A stretch of DNA of 64,000 bases from Chimonanthus salicifolius. Its lineage: Eukaryota; Streptophyta; Magnoliopsida; Laurales; Calycanthaceae. Every line of letters starts with the position of its first letter. The first letter of the stretch is position 1. A program made the position numbers and the translations under genes. Location of the stretch: the NCBI GenBank assembly GCA_013350335.1, contig CM023535.1:38500069-38564068 (forward strand), given 5' to 3'. Below the pieces are notes generated by a model that searched no databases, had not been told where the DNA came from, and worked only from the letters and a program-made list of their open reading frames with translations. This document shows positions 12,065 to 23,672 of the stretch, in pieces.

Positions 12065-13258
12065 GCACTATGAACCTTGTCAAATAAGTTGGTTAAGGGA
12101 ATGTGATCCGGCCATTGTATGGCCAGATCCATCAATGGTTTAGATAAGGTATTGTAACACCCCAAATTCTCAATGAAATGGATAATTACGAAAATGCCCC
12201 TGGATTGGTGAATTCAATAAATGTGATTGTAAATAAGGAAATGGTGGGGCCCATTGCTCAAATTAAGACCCTATGAGCATATTATAAGTGACAAATTTGA
12301 TTGAGTGGGTAATGTACATCAAATTGGGTCAAAATGGTTAATTGGGTCAAAAATTCTCAATAAGATGAATATTTATGAAAATGCCACTGGATTGGTAAAT
12401 TTAATAAATGTGATTGCAAATGAGGAAATGGTGGGGCCCATTGTTCAAATTAAGATCATATGAACATATAATAATGGCCAATTTATCATGAATGGGTAAT
12501 CAACATCAAATTGGGTCAATATGGTTAATTGGGTCAAAGGACCCAATTTGACCCAATCGGTCAAATGGACTTATTAGACCATTGGGTGGGCCCAAATTTA
12601 ATGGGGTTAAGCTGAATTGATTGGAAATCAAGTGAAGTAAAAATGGGTAGGCTTGATGCACAAGTGAAAACTATTTAAAAATGGCAAAATCAGCCCATTA
12701 ATGGGTCATGTTGTCTAAACGGGTCAAGGGACTAATTGGGGACCCAATGGGTCGGGTTGACTAAGTTGACCACGGATGACCGTGTGGGCCCTCAGTTGAA
12801 CTCAAGTGTGAGTTAGTTCAGCTTGAGTTGGACTGATTTGGAATGAGTTTTAATTAAGAAATGAGTTGACTCACATATGGTGCATTAAGTGGGTTGAGTT
12901 GGATGAGTTGAGTTGGAATAAAAGATCATGAGTCTAGTGAGTCAAGAGGAAGTGGAAGTGGAAAGGAGTTCTAATCTCACACAACTCTCAATCAAACCAA
13001 TCCCAGCTGTTGAGAGTGAAGAGGTGCCTTGGCCAAGCCAAGGGACACCAAGCTTGGGCGGCATCATCTCATCCCATGAAATGCATGTGTTTAAAGGTGA
13101 AAGGTTACAACGTTTGGGTGAAGGGGTGTCTTGGAGGGCACCTAATATCCCATCATTTTTGACAAGAAATTATGAGGATTAAGGAGTGAGGTTTGGCTGA
13201 TTTAACAAAAGGATTAGACCACTCATTTGGCCGAATTACATTGCCAAAATTCTTGGAA

Positions 13259-13420
13259 ATCCTCATCTCTCTTCCCCTCTCAAGAACACCATCTTTGGGC
13301 TGAACCAGCAATGGTGTTTGCACCAGTTGATCAAGCATAAACCAGCAAAGGAAGGGAGGTTAAGAAAGATAGGAAGTAAGGAGCAAAGGCAAAAGGAAAA
13401 GCTTGGAAAATTTGGTAAGT
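13259..13420 (+). promoter_or_regulatory. Predicted leader exon with splice donor, beta LTR
   Basis: A pyrimidine patch CTCATCTCTCTTCCCCTCTC (13262-13281) is followed by a purine-rich stretch ending GGAAAATTTG and GTAAGT at 13415. Confidence 0.4.
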
Positions 13421-13547
13421 ATTTCCATGGATTTTGTTTAAAAAGATGGGACAAAGGGAACATGTCTTGGGCCATGGGTATGGCCGAATGCATCAAGGAT
13501 TAGACCTTGGATGGTATTTCATAAGTAAGATGGGAATTTGATCATAG

Positions 13548-14912
13548 AGTTCGGCCATTGTGGATGGCCGAACCCCATGAAAAGAATGGGTTAAATTGGA
13601 TGGTTTTTGTAGGATAAAACCATGGACTGTTTTGGATGTTTTTGTTGGATTTAAAATGCATGTTTTAAGGAGGTTAAAAACATGGATTTGGATGTCATGA
13701 AGGACTGAAGGTATCATGGGTCTAAACCATGGGAATTAAATGATGAAATGGATCATTAGGATCGGCCATCTTGGATGGCCGAACCCCATGAAATGATGTT
13801 GGAATTTTGATGGTTTCTTTTGTAAGTTAAAATTATGCAAATGAGTTATTGTTTTGGGAGATTAATTTAGACATAAGATGAATGTCTAAGAAGTTCAAAC
13901 CAAAGGCCATAGGATTCGACCAATGAGCATGGCCGAACCCCATGAAATCATATGAAATGTATGGTCATTTGGATTGAGTTTTTATAAAGTGGAAATCATG
14001 CAAAGTGATGGACAGATTTTGATGGTTTTGAGAGGTAAAAACCCTGTAATATTATACTGATTATTACGTGTTTAAATGAGATCAAAAACATGTTTATGAG
14101 GACCAAGTCATGGACATAGGGTTCGGCCACCTTGAATGGCCGAACCCCATGAAAGAAATTGATGATTGTTATGAATTTGGAGAGTTAGAAACCATGCAAT
14201 ATCATGGGGTTTCTATAGGATTTTAAATAGAAATATGTTTGCTGTTTTTATGGCTAAGATGCATGATAAATTATGTAAGATCATTAGAAGAATTGTATCC
14301 AAAGAACAATGAGGTTCGGCCATGTGAATGGCCGAACCCCATGGGTTGCTTTATGGTTTTTATTTGATTTACTTGGGGTTATGGTTACTGATTTGGGTCA
14401 GCCTTTGGATGTTGAAATAGCATCTTAAAACCATAAGTAATCATGGAGATTATTGAGCCAAAGGAACCATTGGGTTTGGCCATGTATAGGGCCGAACCCC
14501 ATGGACCATTGCATGGGTTAATAGGCTAAGTTTATGAGAAGTAATTGTTAATGGTTCCATGTTGATTTAAAAGGTTTAAAATATCCTAATGGAGAACCAT
14601 TTGGTGATGGATAAAAGGGATTACAAGGTTCGGCCATGTATAGGGCTGAACCTCATAAAATGATGATGGTTTTGATATAACTTAGCCTAGTGGCAAAGCT
14701 GTAAATGCGGATGATAATGTAAATATGGATAGATAAAGTTTAAAAGGACATGAAAGAAGGGTTAAACCAAGGTGGTATGGTTTGGCCATGGTGTATGGCC
14801 GAACCCTACCAAGACATGATTAAAGATTTAAGTGTTTAGGAATTGATCAAATGAAAAAGGAAGATTAAATCCTAAGTTGGTGATGTTCGGCCATGGGTAT
14901 GGCCGAACCCCA
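13548..14912. repeat. Palindrome array of beta solo LTR, nine or more copies
   Basis: Copies lie near 13548, 13760, 13918, 14118, 14309, 14470, 14629, 14787 and 14884, plus a partial one at 13470. Loops vary (TGTGG, CCTTGA, GTGA), so loop sequence is freer than arm sequence. Confidence 0.85.
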
Positions 14913-15240
14913 CAAGATGTTTTTGGGTCTTAGATGTGAATGAACATTTAAATGGTAGTATGATTTATTTACTGTTACATCATAAGGTGACGGAAGTGAA
15001 CGGCGGGCAAGTCGTGAGCAAGTGACGCTAAAGAAAGATCGAACACTGAAGTGAATCTTCTGTAGGTTTCCTACCTACTTGTAACCACAATTATGATTTG
15101 GTTTTATCATGTTTTTATGAGATATGTTGTATTTGATATTATGATTCAAATATGGTTTTGAATGATGAGATATGTATTTACAAATGACATACATGTACAT
15201 TGACATCTCATGCATGGCATGGGGTGATGATTATGGGTTA

Positions 15241-15540
15241 CCTTGACTTGAGATTCCCAATGAAAGAACACTGTGAAACAACTCAATGATGAAGTGTCTT
15301 TCCACAGGTAACGAGGATTACTGTGGATTACCTTATCATGTGAGTCCCAATGAAAGAATACTGTGAAACAACTCAATGATGAAGTGTCTTTCCACAGGTA
15401 ACGAGGATTACTGTGGATTACCTTATCATGTGAGTCCCAATGAAAGAATACTGTGAAACAACTCAATGATGAAGTGTCTTTCCACAGGTAACGAGGATTA
15501 CTATGGATTACCTTATCGTGTGAGTCCCAAATGAAAGTGT
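15241..15540 (+). repeat. Tandem 90-bp repeats, about three copies
   Basis: TCCACAGGTAACGAGGATTA recurs at 15301, 15391 and 15481, a period of exactly 90 bp. Element C's LTRs carry two copies each on the opposite strand (about 48790-49010 and 55060-55270). The repeats keep a frame open, producing a repetitive ORF that I do not regard as coding. Confidence 0.92.
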
Positions 15541-16336
15541 ATTGTGAATTACCTTGACGGTGAGAGTCCCGTCAATTGATGGCTATGTATGTGTGATGGG
15601 GTGGGGCTCATTACATTTGCATACATACATAGCATGGTTTTATATGTTTTTGATAATCATGTACTATGATATATATGCATGTTTTATATGCTAACCATGT
15701 GGTAGCACTGATCGGAAAACCTACTGGACGCGTTGATCTAACGCCCTAATTCTATCCTTAGAGGAAAATGCAGGACAAGGAAGGGGAAAGAGAAGGACGA
15801 TGACTAAGAGGAGAGCCAAGCTTAAGAGCTTGATGTTGGAATGATTTTTATAATTTACTGTTATTTGGATTTCGTTTATGGACTTGTAATAGCTAGTATC
15901 TTTGCTATGGTTTGAATTATAGTCTTGATGTTGGATATATGAATTAAGTTATTGTGGACAAATGCTAAGTTTGAGAATAGTCTAATGAGGTTATTATGCT
16001 AAAGCAAACTTGACTTGTACTTTGCTATCTGATAATGGAGCAGTCTGACTATTGATTATAATTCCACATATTTGACTTATTCCGCAATCAGTTATGTCTA
16101 TTCCGCAAGTTTTACTTAGTTCCATGTGTCGATTATTTATCATGGGTTTAGTCCATGCACACATGGGTGGCCAGTTAAGGGTCAGACTTGGATAGTCCGG
16201 ACTTAGCTCGCGCCGTGGCTCTCCCGCTCTCGTTCACTCTATGTTTCTTTCAAAAGAAATTTTCAGACTCTGATTTTCGGAAGGGTGAAAAGGGCGGGGC
16301 GTTACAGGTATTATGTTGTCTTAAAATAACAAAATA

Positions 16337-17167
16337 TGGACCATAGGGTTCAGCCCCATTGGATGGCCGAACCCCATGGAAAAACTTGGTGATTTTAATG
16401 TTGTTTGAGGGATAACGTCCATATTGGGTAATGAAGATTTTTAAAGGATTTTAAGTGAAGATAGCTTACTGTTTTTAAGTAGCTATGGCTTGGCTGAAAC
16501 ATATTATTGTTATGGCTAATTTATGGATTAAAACCATGGACAAATGTTGGAAGGATTACACCAAGAGAACCATAGGGTTCGGCCATATGTATGGCCGAAC
16601 CCCATGGACTGTTTTATGGATTATGTTAATGTATGATATATGTTTATGATTTCGAAATTACATATCTTAATTATGGACTTAGTACTAAGGAGATTAAACA
16701 TGAAAGAGGATGGAACTTGGGATTAAAATCTCTAGGGTGAGGTTCGGCCATGTGTGGGGCCGGACCCCACCAATTGTCAATTGATGGACTTGATGATCAA
16801 TTTGTGATAAAATTAAGCAAATGAGATACATGTATGAGGGACTTAAAGGACCAAATAAAGATGGTGAGGTTCGGCCATGTGTATGGCCGAACCCCACTAA
16901 GGTGGTTTGGTGTTGGACTTTGAATTTTAAGGAAAATTAAGCAAAGAGTTGTATGGTGGCATTATTGTAAATTATGGATGAAATGATCAAAGATAAAATG
17001 ATCATGTGATTGGATAAATGGGCCAAAACCAAAGTGGTAAGGTTCAGCCATAATGTATGGCCGAACCCTACCAAGGCTTATTTGGAGGTTGGTTAAATTC
17101 TATGGTTGTATGAAAGAGAGACAAATTGAAAATAGGTGAGGTTCGGCCATGGGGTATGGCCGAACCC
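16337..17167. repeat. Palindrome array of gamma solo LTR, six copies
   Basis: Copies lie near 16338, 16574, 16740, 16866, 17041 and 17142. A seventh, degraded copy (12105-12131) lies on the other side of the nested beta LTR. Confidence 0.85.
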
Positions 17168-17402
17168 CGCATAATGGATTTTAATGGATTTGCTTGAACA
17201 GTGTACAAGTTGTAAACAAGAGACGATTCAAAAGAAGAGCCAAATTAAGTGATCATTGTGTAGGTTTCCTACCTTTATTGTAACCACATTTCTATTTGCT
17301 GTTTTATGTTGATTTCGATAAGTTATATGAATGTAAAGTTATGTTTCTAAATGGCATGTTTGTATAGACATCTCATGCATGGCATGGGATGATGGTGTTG
17401 TA

Positions 17403-17560
17403 ACCGGAGGCCACACTCCGTCGGGGCGTCCGAAAGACCACTGTGGGGTACTTGATGATGAGAATCCCATCAAGAGGAATCCGGAGGCCACACTCCGTCG
17501 GGGCGTCCGAAAGACCATTGTGGGGTACCATGACGATGAGAATCCCGTCAAGAGGAGGCT
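17403..17560 (+). repeat. Tandem 77-bp repeats with CACTCCGTCGGGGCGTCCG
   Basis: Two units start at 17404 and 17481. Each ends in a hairpin-like segment: TTGATG...CATCAA in the first, and TGACG...CGTCA in the second. Confidence 0.88.
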
Positions 17561-18266
17561 ATGTAGAATGGTGATGGGTGGGACTCATTACATGTTCATT
17601 TCATACATAGTATGTTTTTATGGAACTTTGACACACATGTATTTTTATATTATTTGCATGTTTTATACTAACCTTGTGGTAGCCCTATTCGGAAACACTA
17701 TTGGGCGTGCTGATCTAACGCCCTATCTCTACCCTTAGTGGATGACGCAGGAAAGACAAGGAATGAGGATCGAGAAGGGGACCAAGTAAAGGAGCTTGGG
17801 CGGTTTGAATGATTTGAATGGACTACTTATGGACTTGTTATTTGATTTATGTGGACAATGTAATTTGGTAATTAGATGTGTTGGCATGCAATAAGTAGTT
17901 AAGTAGATGCTATGGTTTGATTTATTTTGGATGGTTTGATTGAACGATTAGTTAAGATTGTTTAGTAATTTTTGGAGATTATGATTAAGTACTTTGCTAT
18001 CTAAGAATGATAATGGGAGTAGTCATAGGTTCCATTCTAACCATCAGTTAGTTTAGGTTTAAGTATTTTCCACAATTCTATTAGTACCATGTGTGGATCA
18101 ATTCTTATGGACTTAGTCCATACGCACATGAGCTTGGCCAGTTAAGGGTCGGATTTTAGAAGTCCGAACTTAACTCGCATCGACACTCCGCCCCGATCAC
18201 TTGAGTGTTATTATTTAAAAAAAAAATAAACTCTGATAATTAGAGTGAAAAGGGCGGGGTGTTACA

Positions 18267-18795
18267 CTGGGCGCGTTGTTCTAATGCCCTACTTCTACCC
18301 TAGTTGATGATACAGGTAATCAGGGGAACGAGGAACGCAAGACGGGCCAGGCTTAGGAGCTTGGATGATTTATTTCATATGTTTTGAATAAAGTTACTTA
18401 TGGACTTGTAATTGAGTAACTAGTTTTGGAATGTAATAACTTAGATGGTCGGATGGTTAGTTTGATGATTATGGCATTTTAATGATGATTAAGGACTTGA
18501 CGTACTTTGCTCTCTGAATGGAATAGAACTTGGTTCTATTATGATTCTGCAAAATGATGTTATGATTCCGTTGGTTATGATTTTTTATTCCGCAAGTTGA
18601 TATTGCTATGTGTGAACCATTTTCATGGACTTGGTCCATGCACACATAGGGTTGGCCAGTTAAGGGTCGGACTTTGGAAGTTCAGACTTAACTCGCGTTG
18701 TGACGTCCCGCGGTCTATCACTCTACTCTGTTATAAAAAAAAAATAGACTCTGAATTTATGGGAAGAAGCAAGTGAAAAAGGACAGGGCATTACA
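18267..18795 (+). mobile_element. Element B 5' LTR, last part
   Basis: It resumes at the CTGGG duplicate and reads through GCGCGTTGTTCTAATGCCC, the TGGCCAGTTAAGGGTCGGAC block (18653-18672), an A-run and the terminus GGGCATTACA at 18795. This 3' portion is the best conserved part of all chromovirus LTRs in the window. Confidence 0.9.
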
Positions 18796-18797
18796 GT

Positions 18798-18810
18798 TGG
18801 TATCAGAGTG
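18798..18810 (+). promoter_or_regulatory. Primer binding site, initiator Met-tRNA type (element B)
   Basis: TGGTATCAGAGTG starts three bases after the LTR end. It is complementary to the 3' end of plant initiator Met-tRNA, with the last bases changed from the usual GC. It marks the start of minus-strand DNA synthesis and fixes the 5' LTR boundary. Confidence 0.92.
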
Positions 18811-19070
18811 AACCCGAAACATTGAATCTCTCGGGGTAAATTAATCCGATTTCCGTGCATTAATTTACTTCGTTAGACTCAGATGGATAATAGCAAAGGA
18901 AGTACAGTCAAAATAATCAGATTATCAAACATAGCAACATAGGATATATTTCCCCAGAAAACAAAGCAAAAATCAAGAGTGCTTATTTGGAAATTTTCAC
19001 CAACAGGTAGGAAATACAAAATTTTGTTTATGGAAACTAAGTCTTGATGTTTTCAATGGCTTAGGGAAAA
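18811..19070 (+). other. Element B untranslated leader between primer site and gag
   Basis: This is non-coding, with AATTTACTTCG(T/A)(T/A)AGACTCAGA also found in the leaders of elements A and C. The gag start at 19071 (MAPK) matches the MAPKRK start of element D. Confidence 0.75.
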
Positions 19071-20100
19071 ATGGCTCCAAAGGGAAGGCCAAGGAGAAAT
19101 ACCCGACAAAACCCAAATGGGGGTGATGAGGAGGAACGACACTCTCACCGTGAGGAAGAACAATCTCACCATGATGAGGAACGACACTCTCACCGTGAGG
19201 AAGAACAATCTCACCACGATGAGGAAGCAAGTAGCGTAAACATACCGGTGGTACCTCCTGAATTGTAGAATCCGGTTCAAGCGGTGGTTACTTCGGTGCT
19301 TCAACAACACTTGAACGAGAATGGAACTGCCAACGGAAACAATGATAGGAGCTTGGTCTGGGACTTCCAGCAATAGCACCCTCCTTACTTCAAGGGAAGA
19401 GAAGGGACTGTCGGAGCAGAAAACTGGCTGAAAAAGATTTCACAGATCCTGACTCTATTGAATATCACGAGTCATGCTCACAAGATTTTACTGGCCACGT
19501 CACAACTGATTGATGATGCTGGTAAATGGTGGGAGGTGATAGAAAAGCAGCGAGCACTTATTCCGGAAGGGGAGAGGATTGCCATGACTTGGGAGCAGTT
19601 CTTAGCTACCTTCCTAGAACATTATTTTCCTGAGGAGGAGAAGGAGCGTCAGACGCAGGCTTTTCTATCTTAGGTACAGGGTACCATGACGGTGGCAGAG
19701 TACCACCAGGAATTTCTCAGTCTATCTGTATATGCATTCTATATGGTGGATACAGAGTATCGGAGGGCACGCAAGTTTGAGTGGGGCCCTCAGCCAATCA
19801 TAAGGGTCAAGGTAACTATATTTGAAGCAGCCACATTAGCAGAAGTGGTCAGCAGGGCCATTATAGCAGAGCAGGAGATGGCTGAGTTGACGCGTTTTGA
19901 CAATCGCCGAGCTCAGAGTGGGAGGGGTACATTCCAACCTAACAAGAGGTTCCGATCGAACTCTAGCAGATTCGCACCATCTACTGGGTCAACAGGGGGC
20001 TTTCGTTCAAATCATCCCTCTCCATCTGCATCAGTCACTCAGGCTCCCAGAGGTGGGAGCAGTTGCTTGTGATCAGCCTGGCCATTTTAAGAGGGAATGT
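19071..20100 (+). pseudogene. gag: gag of element B, broken
   Basis: It encodes the structural protein that would form the cytoplasmic virus-like particle. It starts MAPKGRPRRN at 19071. A charged N-terminal region with two copies of a His/Glu-rich motif (RHSHREEEQSHHDEE) precedes a capsid-like domain (GKWWEVIEKQRAL, then FLEHYFPEEEKERQTQ), an Arg-rich linker and a CCHC zinc knuckle near 20060-20100. In-frame stops lie at 19266, near 19375 and near 19671. By comparison with element D the first two are CAG-to-TAG changes. A small deletion at about 20063-20070 removes the first half of the knuckle (only CDQPGHFKRECP remains) and shifts frame. It cannot make a full Gag. Confidence 0.9.
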
Positions 20101-20768
20101 CCACAACTCAACAAACCCTCTAATACCAGGGGTTCATCTCATCCACCAGTTAGGCTAGCTAATTCACGTGGAGGCAGGACAGTTAACCAGGCAGGACGGC
20201 CGCCTACAGGATCTGGACGGGTATTCACTTTAGCACCTCCAGCAGCAGAGGATCATTCAGTGATTCAAGGTATAGCAGTAGTCAGTAGTTCCTACGCCTT
20301 TGCATTATTTGATTCGGGAGCATCACACTCTTTCATATCTGCTGCATTTGTAGCTGCTACTGGTACATTGGTACAAAAATTGTCCACATCATTCACCATT
20401 GTATCCCCCGTCGGAGGCACATCATTGGGACTTATATGCACAGCAATGAATACTGAACTTGCTGGACTTAGATTTGAGTTCAATTATTTGGTACTCGATA
20501 TGTCAGAATATGATATTATTTTCGGCATGGATTGGTTGGCTAGCTTTAAGGCCAACATTGATTGTTATCGTCGCAGGGTGACATTTTGGTCACCCGAGGG
20601 AAAACAACATGTGGTGCGTGCTGATAAACAAAGCAGACTGCATGAAGGGTTGAATCATCTGGTATTGAACATTATCAGAATCAACAAGGCACCGGTGGTT
20701 GAACTTCCTGAAATAGTAAGGGATTATGCGGACGTTTTCCAAAAGAACTCCCTGGTTTGCCTCCCATG
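20101..20768 (+). pseudogene. pol: Protease region of element B pol
   Basis: This is a retroviral-type aspartic protease that would cut the Gag-Pol polyprotein. The catalytic motif ALFDSGASHSF is intact (Asp codon at 20311). It is followed by the conserved EYDIIFGMDWLA segment and VTFWSPEGK, typical of gypsy PR-RT linkers. The frame is open from the broken zinc knuckle to 20768, then shifts just before the RT domain (near 20740-20768, where DVFPKELPG-like sequence in D reads DVFQKNSL here). Confidence 0.88.
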
Positions 20769-21480
20769 AGGGAGATCAATTTTGAAATCAAGTTGTATCC
20801 TGGCATTGCACCAGTGTCATTACCACATTACCGGATGGCACCAGAAGAGATGTCCTAGTTAAAGAAGCAGATTGATGAACTGCTCAGACTGGGGTGCATT
20901 CGGAACAGTACACCGGCTTGGGGAGCTCCGGTTTTATTTGTAAAGAAGAAGGATGGTTCACTCCGTATGTGTGTGGATTACCAAAAACTGAACCAGCTGA
21001 TGGTCAGAAACAAGTACCCTCTACCCAGGATCGATGATTTATTTGATCAACTTAAAGGTTCCAGCCATTTTTCTAAGATTGACTTAATGTACGGATATCA
21101 CCAAATCCGGGTTAGGGAGGAGGACATAGAGAAGATAGCCTTCAGAATGCGGTATGGGCTATATGAATTTGTAGTCATGCCGTTTGGACTCACCAATGCA
21201 CCGGTTGTGTTCATGGATTTAATGAACAGGATCTTCCGTCCTTATTTGGACCAATTTGTTATTGTATTCACTGATGATATTTTGATTTAATCTAAGACTC
21301 AGGAAGAACATGCTGAGCACCTGAGAATAGTTCTGGACACTTTGAGGAAAAACAAACTATATGTTAAAGCCAGTAAATGTGAATTTTGGCTATCTCAGGT
21401 CAACTTTTTGGGACATGTTATATCAGAAGAAGGTATAACCGTGGACCCGGCTAAGATAGCGGCAGTAAGAGATTGGAAAG
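20769..21480 (+). pseudogene. pol: Reverse transcriptase of element B, N-terminal part, interrupted
   Basis: The polymerase would copy element RNA into DNA. Visible motifs in order are [57 protein letters not shown] and the active site FTDDIL (usually FIDDIL; both Asp kept). A stop codon lies in the MAPEEMS*LKK region near 20857 and another (TAT to TAA) at 21287-21289. At 21480 the domain is split by a 3967-bp solo LTR, and its sequence resumes at 25448 after the duplicated GAAAG. Confidence 0.9.
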
Positions 21481-22554
21481 TGTAATGGCCCGAAATTTTT
21501 AAATCAATAAATATGTGGTTATTATTTATTTTAATGATGGAAATTGAGAATTTTAATGGAATAAATGTTAAGTGAATCAAAATTTGGGCAAAGGCCCAAG
21601 TATAGTCCAATGGACCATGGGTTGGATGAAATTCATTTAATTGGTCAATAATGATTAATGTAATGGCCCGGAATTTGTAAATCAAAATATATGTGGTTAT
21701 TGTTTGTTTTAATGGTGGAAATTGGAAATCTAATGGAATAGAGGGTAAATGGATCAAGATATGGACAAAGGCCCAACTAGGGCCCAATGGACTATGGATT
21801 GGATTTAAGTTTACTTAAAGGGTCAAAGATGGTCAAATGGGCCAAGGATGGTCAAATTGGGCCCAATACCCATTTGGGACCCAATGGATCAAGATGATGT
21901 AAGCTTTAAGGTAAATGGGTAAGATGAAAATGTAATTGGGCCATGGGCCCAATGGTGATACAACTAGTGGGAATGGGCTTAATGAAATTTAAATCACCTA
22001 AGTTAGTGATAAATTGACCATGGTGACATGGTCCAATGGGACCCGCCTCCACCTCACCAAGTGAGGTGGCGTGTGGACCCAAGATTTGGTGGGGCCGGCC
22101 ACCATGGTTGAATTGGTCAACCATGGGTGGATTTATAAAGATGATGATTTATGTAAATGGGAATTAAAGTAACTAAAATATATAAATATTAAATGATTAA
22201 AATTATCCAAATGAAGTGGTCAAAGTGGGGTCAAAAGGTGAAAACCAAATCACCTCATGTTAAGAAGTGAAACACGTTGGGACTTAAGGGTGGTGGAGTC
22301 ATAAGCCATAAAGCAAGACAAATATCTTGTTGGTTGGTGAAAATAATTAATGTGAAGTGTAATTTTAAGTCACCAAATGGGGATAAGTCTTGAGTTTCTT
22401 TCCCATTTCTTATCCTCTCTTCATTGTTACTCTCTCCATTTTTCATTCTCCATTACTGTCCCATGCTCCAAGTGAAGGAGAGAAAGAGAGCTACGGAGAA
22501 GAGAAGAGAAGGAAGAAATGGAAATTTAAGCAAAATCACTCTAAGGCTAAGGTT

Positions 22555-22745
22555 TATATATTCTCCCCTCTCATCATTTTTCCCTCTCCCTCTCTCACAC
22601 AAACCCTACCTTGGCCGATCCTAAGAGTGGAGGTTGTCACCATGGATCAAGCATTTTGACCTACCAAAGATCAAGAGGAAGGAGAGAGGAGGCTAAGGAA
22701 ACCGATGGGAGTGGCGGAAGTCGGAGGAGACGACGGATTGTGAGT
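22555..22745 (+). promoter_or_regulatory. Predicted core promoter patch, leader exon and splice donor, alpha LTR
   Basis: A pyrimidine-rich block (22563-22600, including CCCTCTCCCTCTCTCAC) precedes a purine-rich stretch ending GGAGGAGACGACGGATT and GTGAGT at 22740. The same segment is present in both LTRs of element A. Confidence 0.4.
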
Positions 22746-22988
22746 ATTTCTTAAACAAGAAATTTTGGATTTTTAGGGTTTAAGATTTGGGATGTATTTT
22801 GTAAAATTAGTGGTGGTTAAATAATATTATGCCATGGATTTTAAATCCATCAAATGGAAGGAATGGAAAGTGGGTAAAAACCCTAATGGAGAAAAATTAG
22901 GGTTAAGAAAAATAAAAAGGGATTATGGACATTATATGGTTAATGTGATTAAACATGGAGGTAAATGCAATTTTTTTAGTCAAGGGCC

Positions 22989-23672
22989 ATAAGGTTCGGC
23001 CATGTAGCATGGCCGAACGCCATGGTAAGTAATGTATGATTTTTTTTAGGGTTTTGAAAAATGGAAGACAATGAGGGTTTTTAGCTAATGAATTTTAGGG
23101 TTTTAAATAAATAAATGTGGGTAAGTTTTGAAAAGGTTTTGTGATGGAATCCATGGATGAGTATGATTGTGTTATGGTCTAAAATGGCATAAAGAAATAT
23201 TGGATCATGAACCATGGCCAAACCCTATGGTGATGTAATGATGATCAAATGATGGGTTTAAAGGATAGAAAAGATGGATTAAGGTGTTAATGAGTTTAGG
23301 GTTTTAAATGAATAATGTTGTGGCCTCAAGAGGCATAGGAAAATAATGGAAAATGAACCATGGATTCGGCCATGGTGTATGGCCGAACCCTATGGTCATG
23401 TATTACAAATTTTAAATGGGTTTAAAAGGATGGAAAATGGGAAGAGTTAATGGTTTAAGTATGTTTGAAACCATGAGAAGATGAGGGGGGAATATTAGTA
23501 GTTTTGATGGACTCAAGAGATGAGACCAATGTTGCTCAAATGGGTGATCTAAATGAATGGTGAAATCCACATATGGAGGGGCTTGTGATAAATTCAAATG
23601 TGAACAATGGACCCAACAAAAAAAAATGGGAAAAGGACACCATGGATTCGGCCATGGTGTATGGCCGAGCCC
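22989..23672. repeat. Palindrome array of alpha solo LTR, sparse
   Basis: Full copies lie near 22991, 23363 and 23645, with a half copy near 23208. Alpha LTRs carry the fewest palindromes per kb. Confidence 0.82.

Larger units (their letters stand above)
12153..16306 (+). mobile_element. Solo LTR (beta subfamily) nested in the gamma solo LTR
   Basis: It begins TGTAACACCCCAAATTCTC at 12153 and ends GGGCGGGGCGTTACA at 16306. GGTAT flanks both sides (12148-12152 and 16307-16311), an exact 5-bp target duplication. Length is 4154 bp with no coding domain, primer site or polypurine tract. The first part holds two tandem copies of a roughly 187-bp segment (from about 12164 and 12351). It is the plus-strand counterpart of element C's LTR (48011-51888). 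Confidence 0.93.
10574..18266 (+). mobile_element. Solo LTR (gamma subfamily), itself interrupted
   Basis: It begins TGTAATACCCTAG at 10574 and ends GGGCGGGGTGTTACA at 18266, flanked on both sides by CTGGG (10569-10573 and 18267-18271), a clean 5-bp target duplication. With the inner insertion removed it is about 3.5 kb. It has no primer site, polypurine tract or gag-pol, so it is a solo LTR left by LTR-LTR recombination. Its GAGTTACATG-rich first third (11040-11700) matches the reverse complement of the left LTR of element D. Confidence 0.92.

Noticed and set aside
12928..13182. 84-codon frame in the beta LTR
   Set aside because: It is not preserved at the matching place in element C's LTR (near 51000-51100), where the sequence has shifts and stops.
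15146..15466. 106-codon frame with repeated FFHWDSHDKVIHSNPRYLWKD
   Set aside because: The frame is produced by 90-bp tandem DNA repeats (a multiple of three) in an LTR; related LTRs carry different repeat numbers and broken versions.
18798..18810. tRNA gene
   Set aside because: Only the short stretch complementary to the tRNA 3' end is present; it is a primer binding site, with no cloverleaf around it. The same applies at 39371, 43729 and 54262.
22390..22659. Possible host gene first exon in the alpha LTR
   Set aside because: The same segment recurs in both LTRs of element A and, in layout, in other LTRs, so it is LTR leader sequence and not a host gene.
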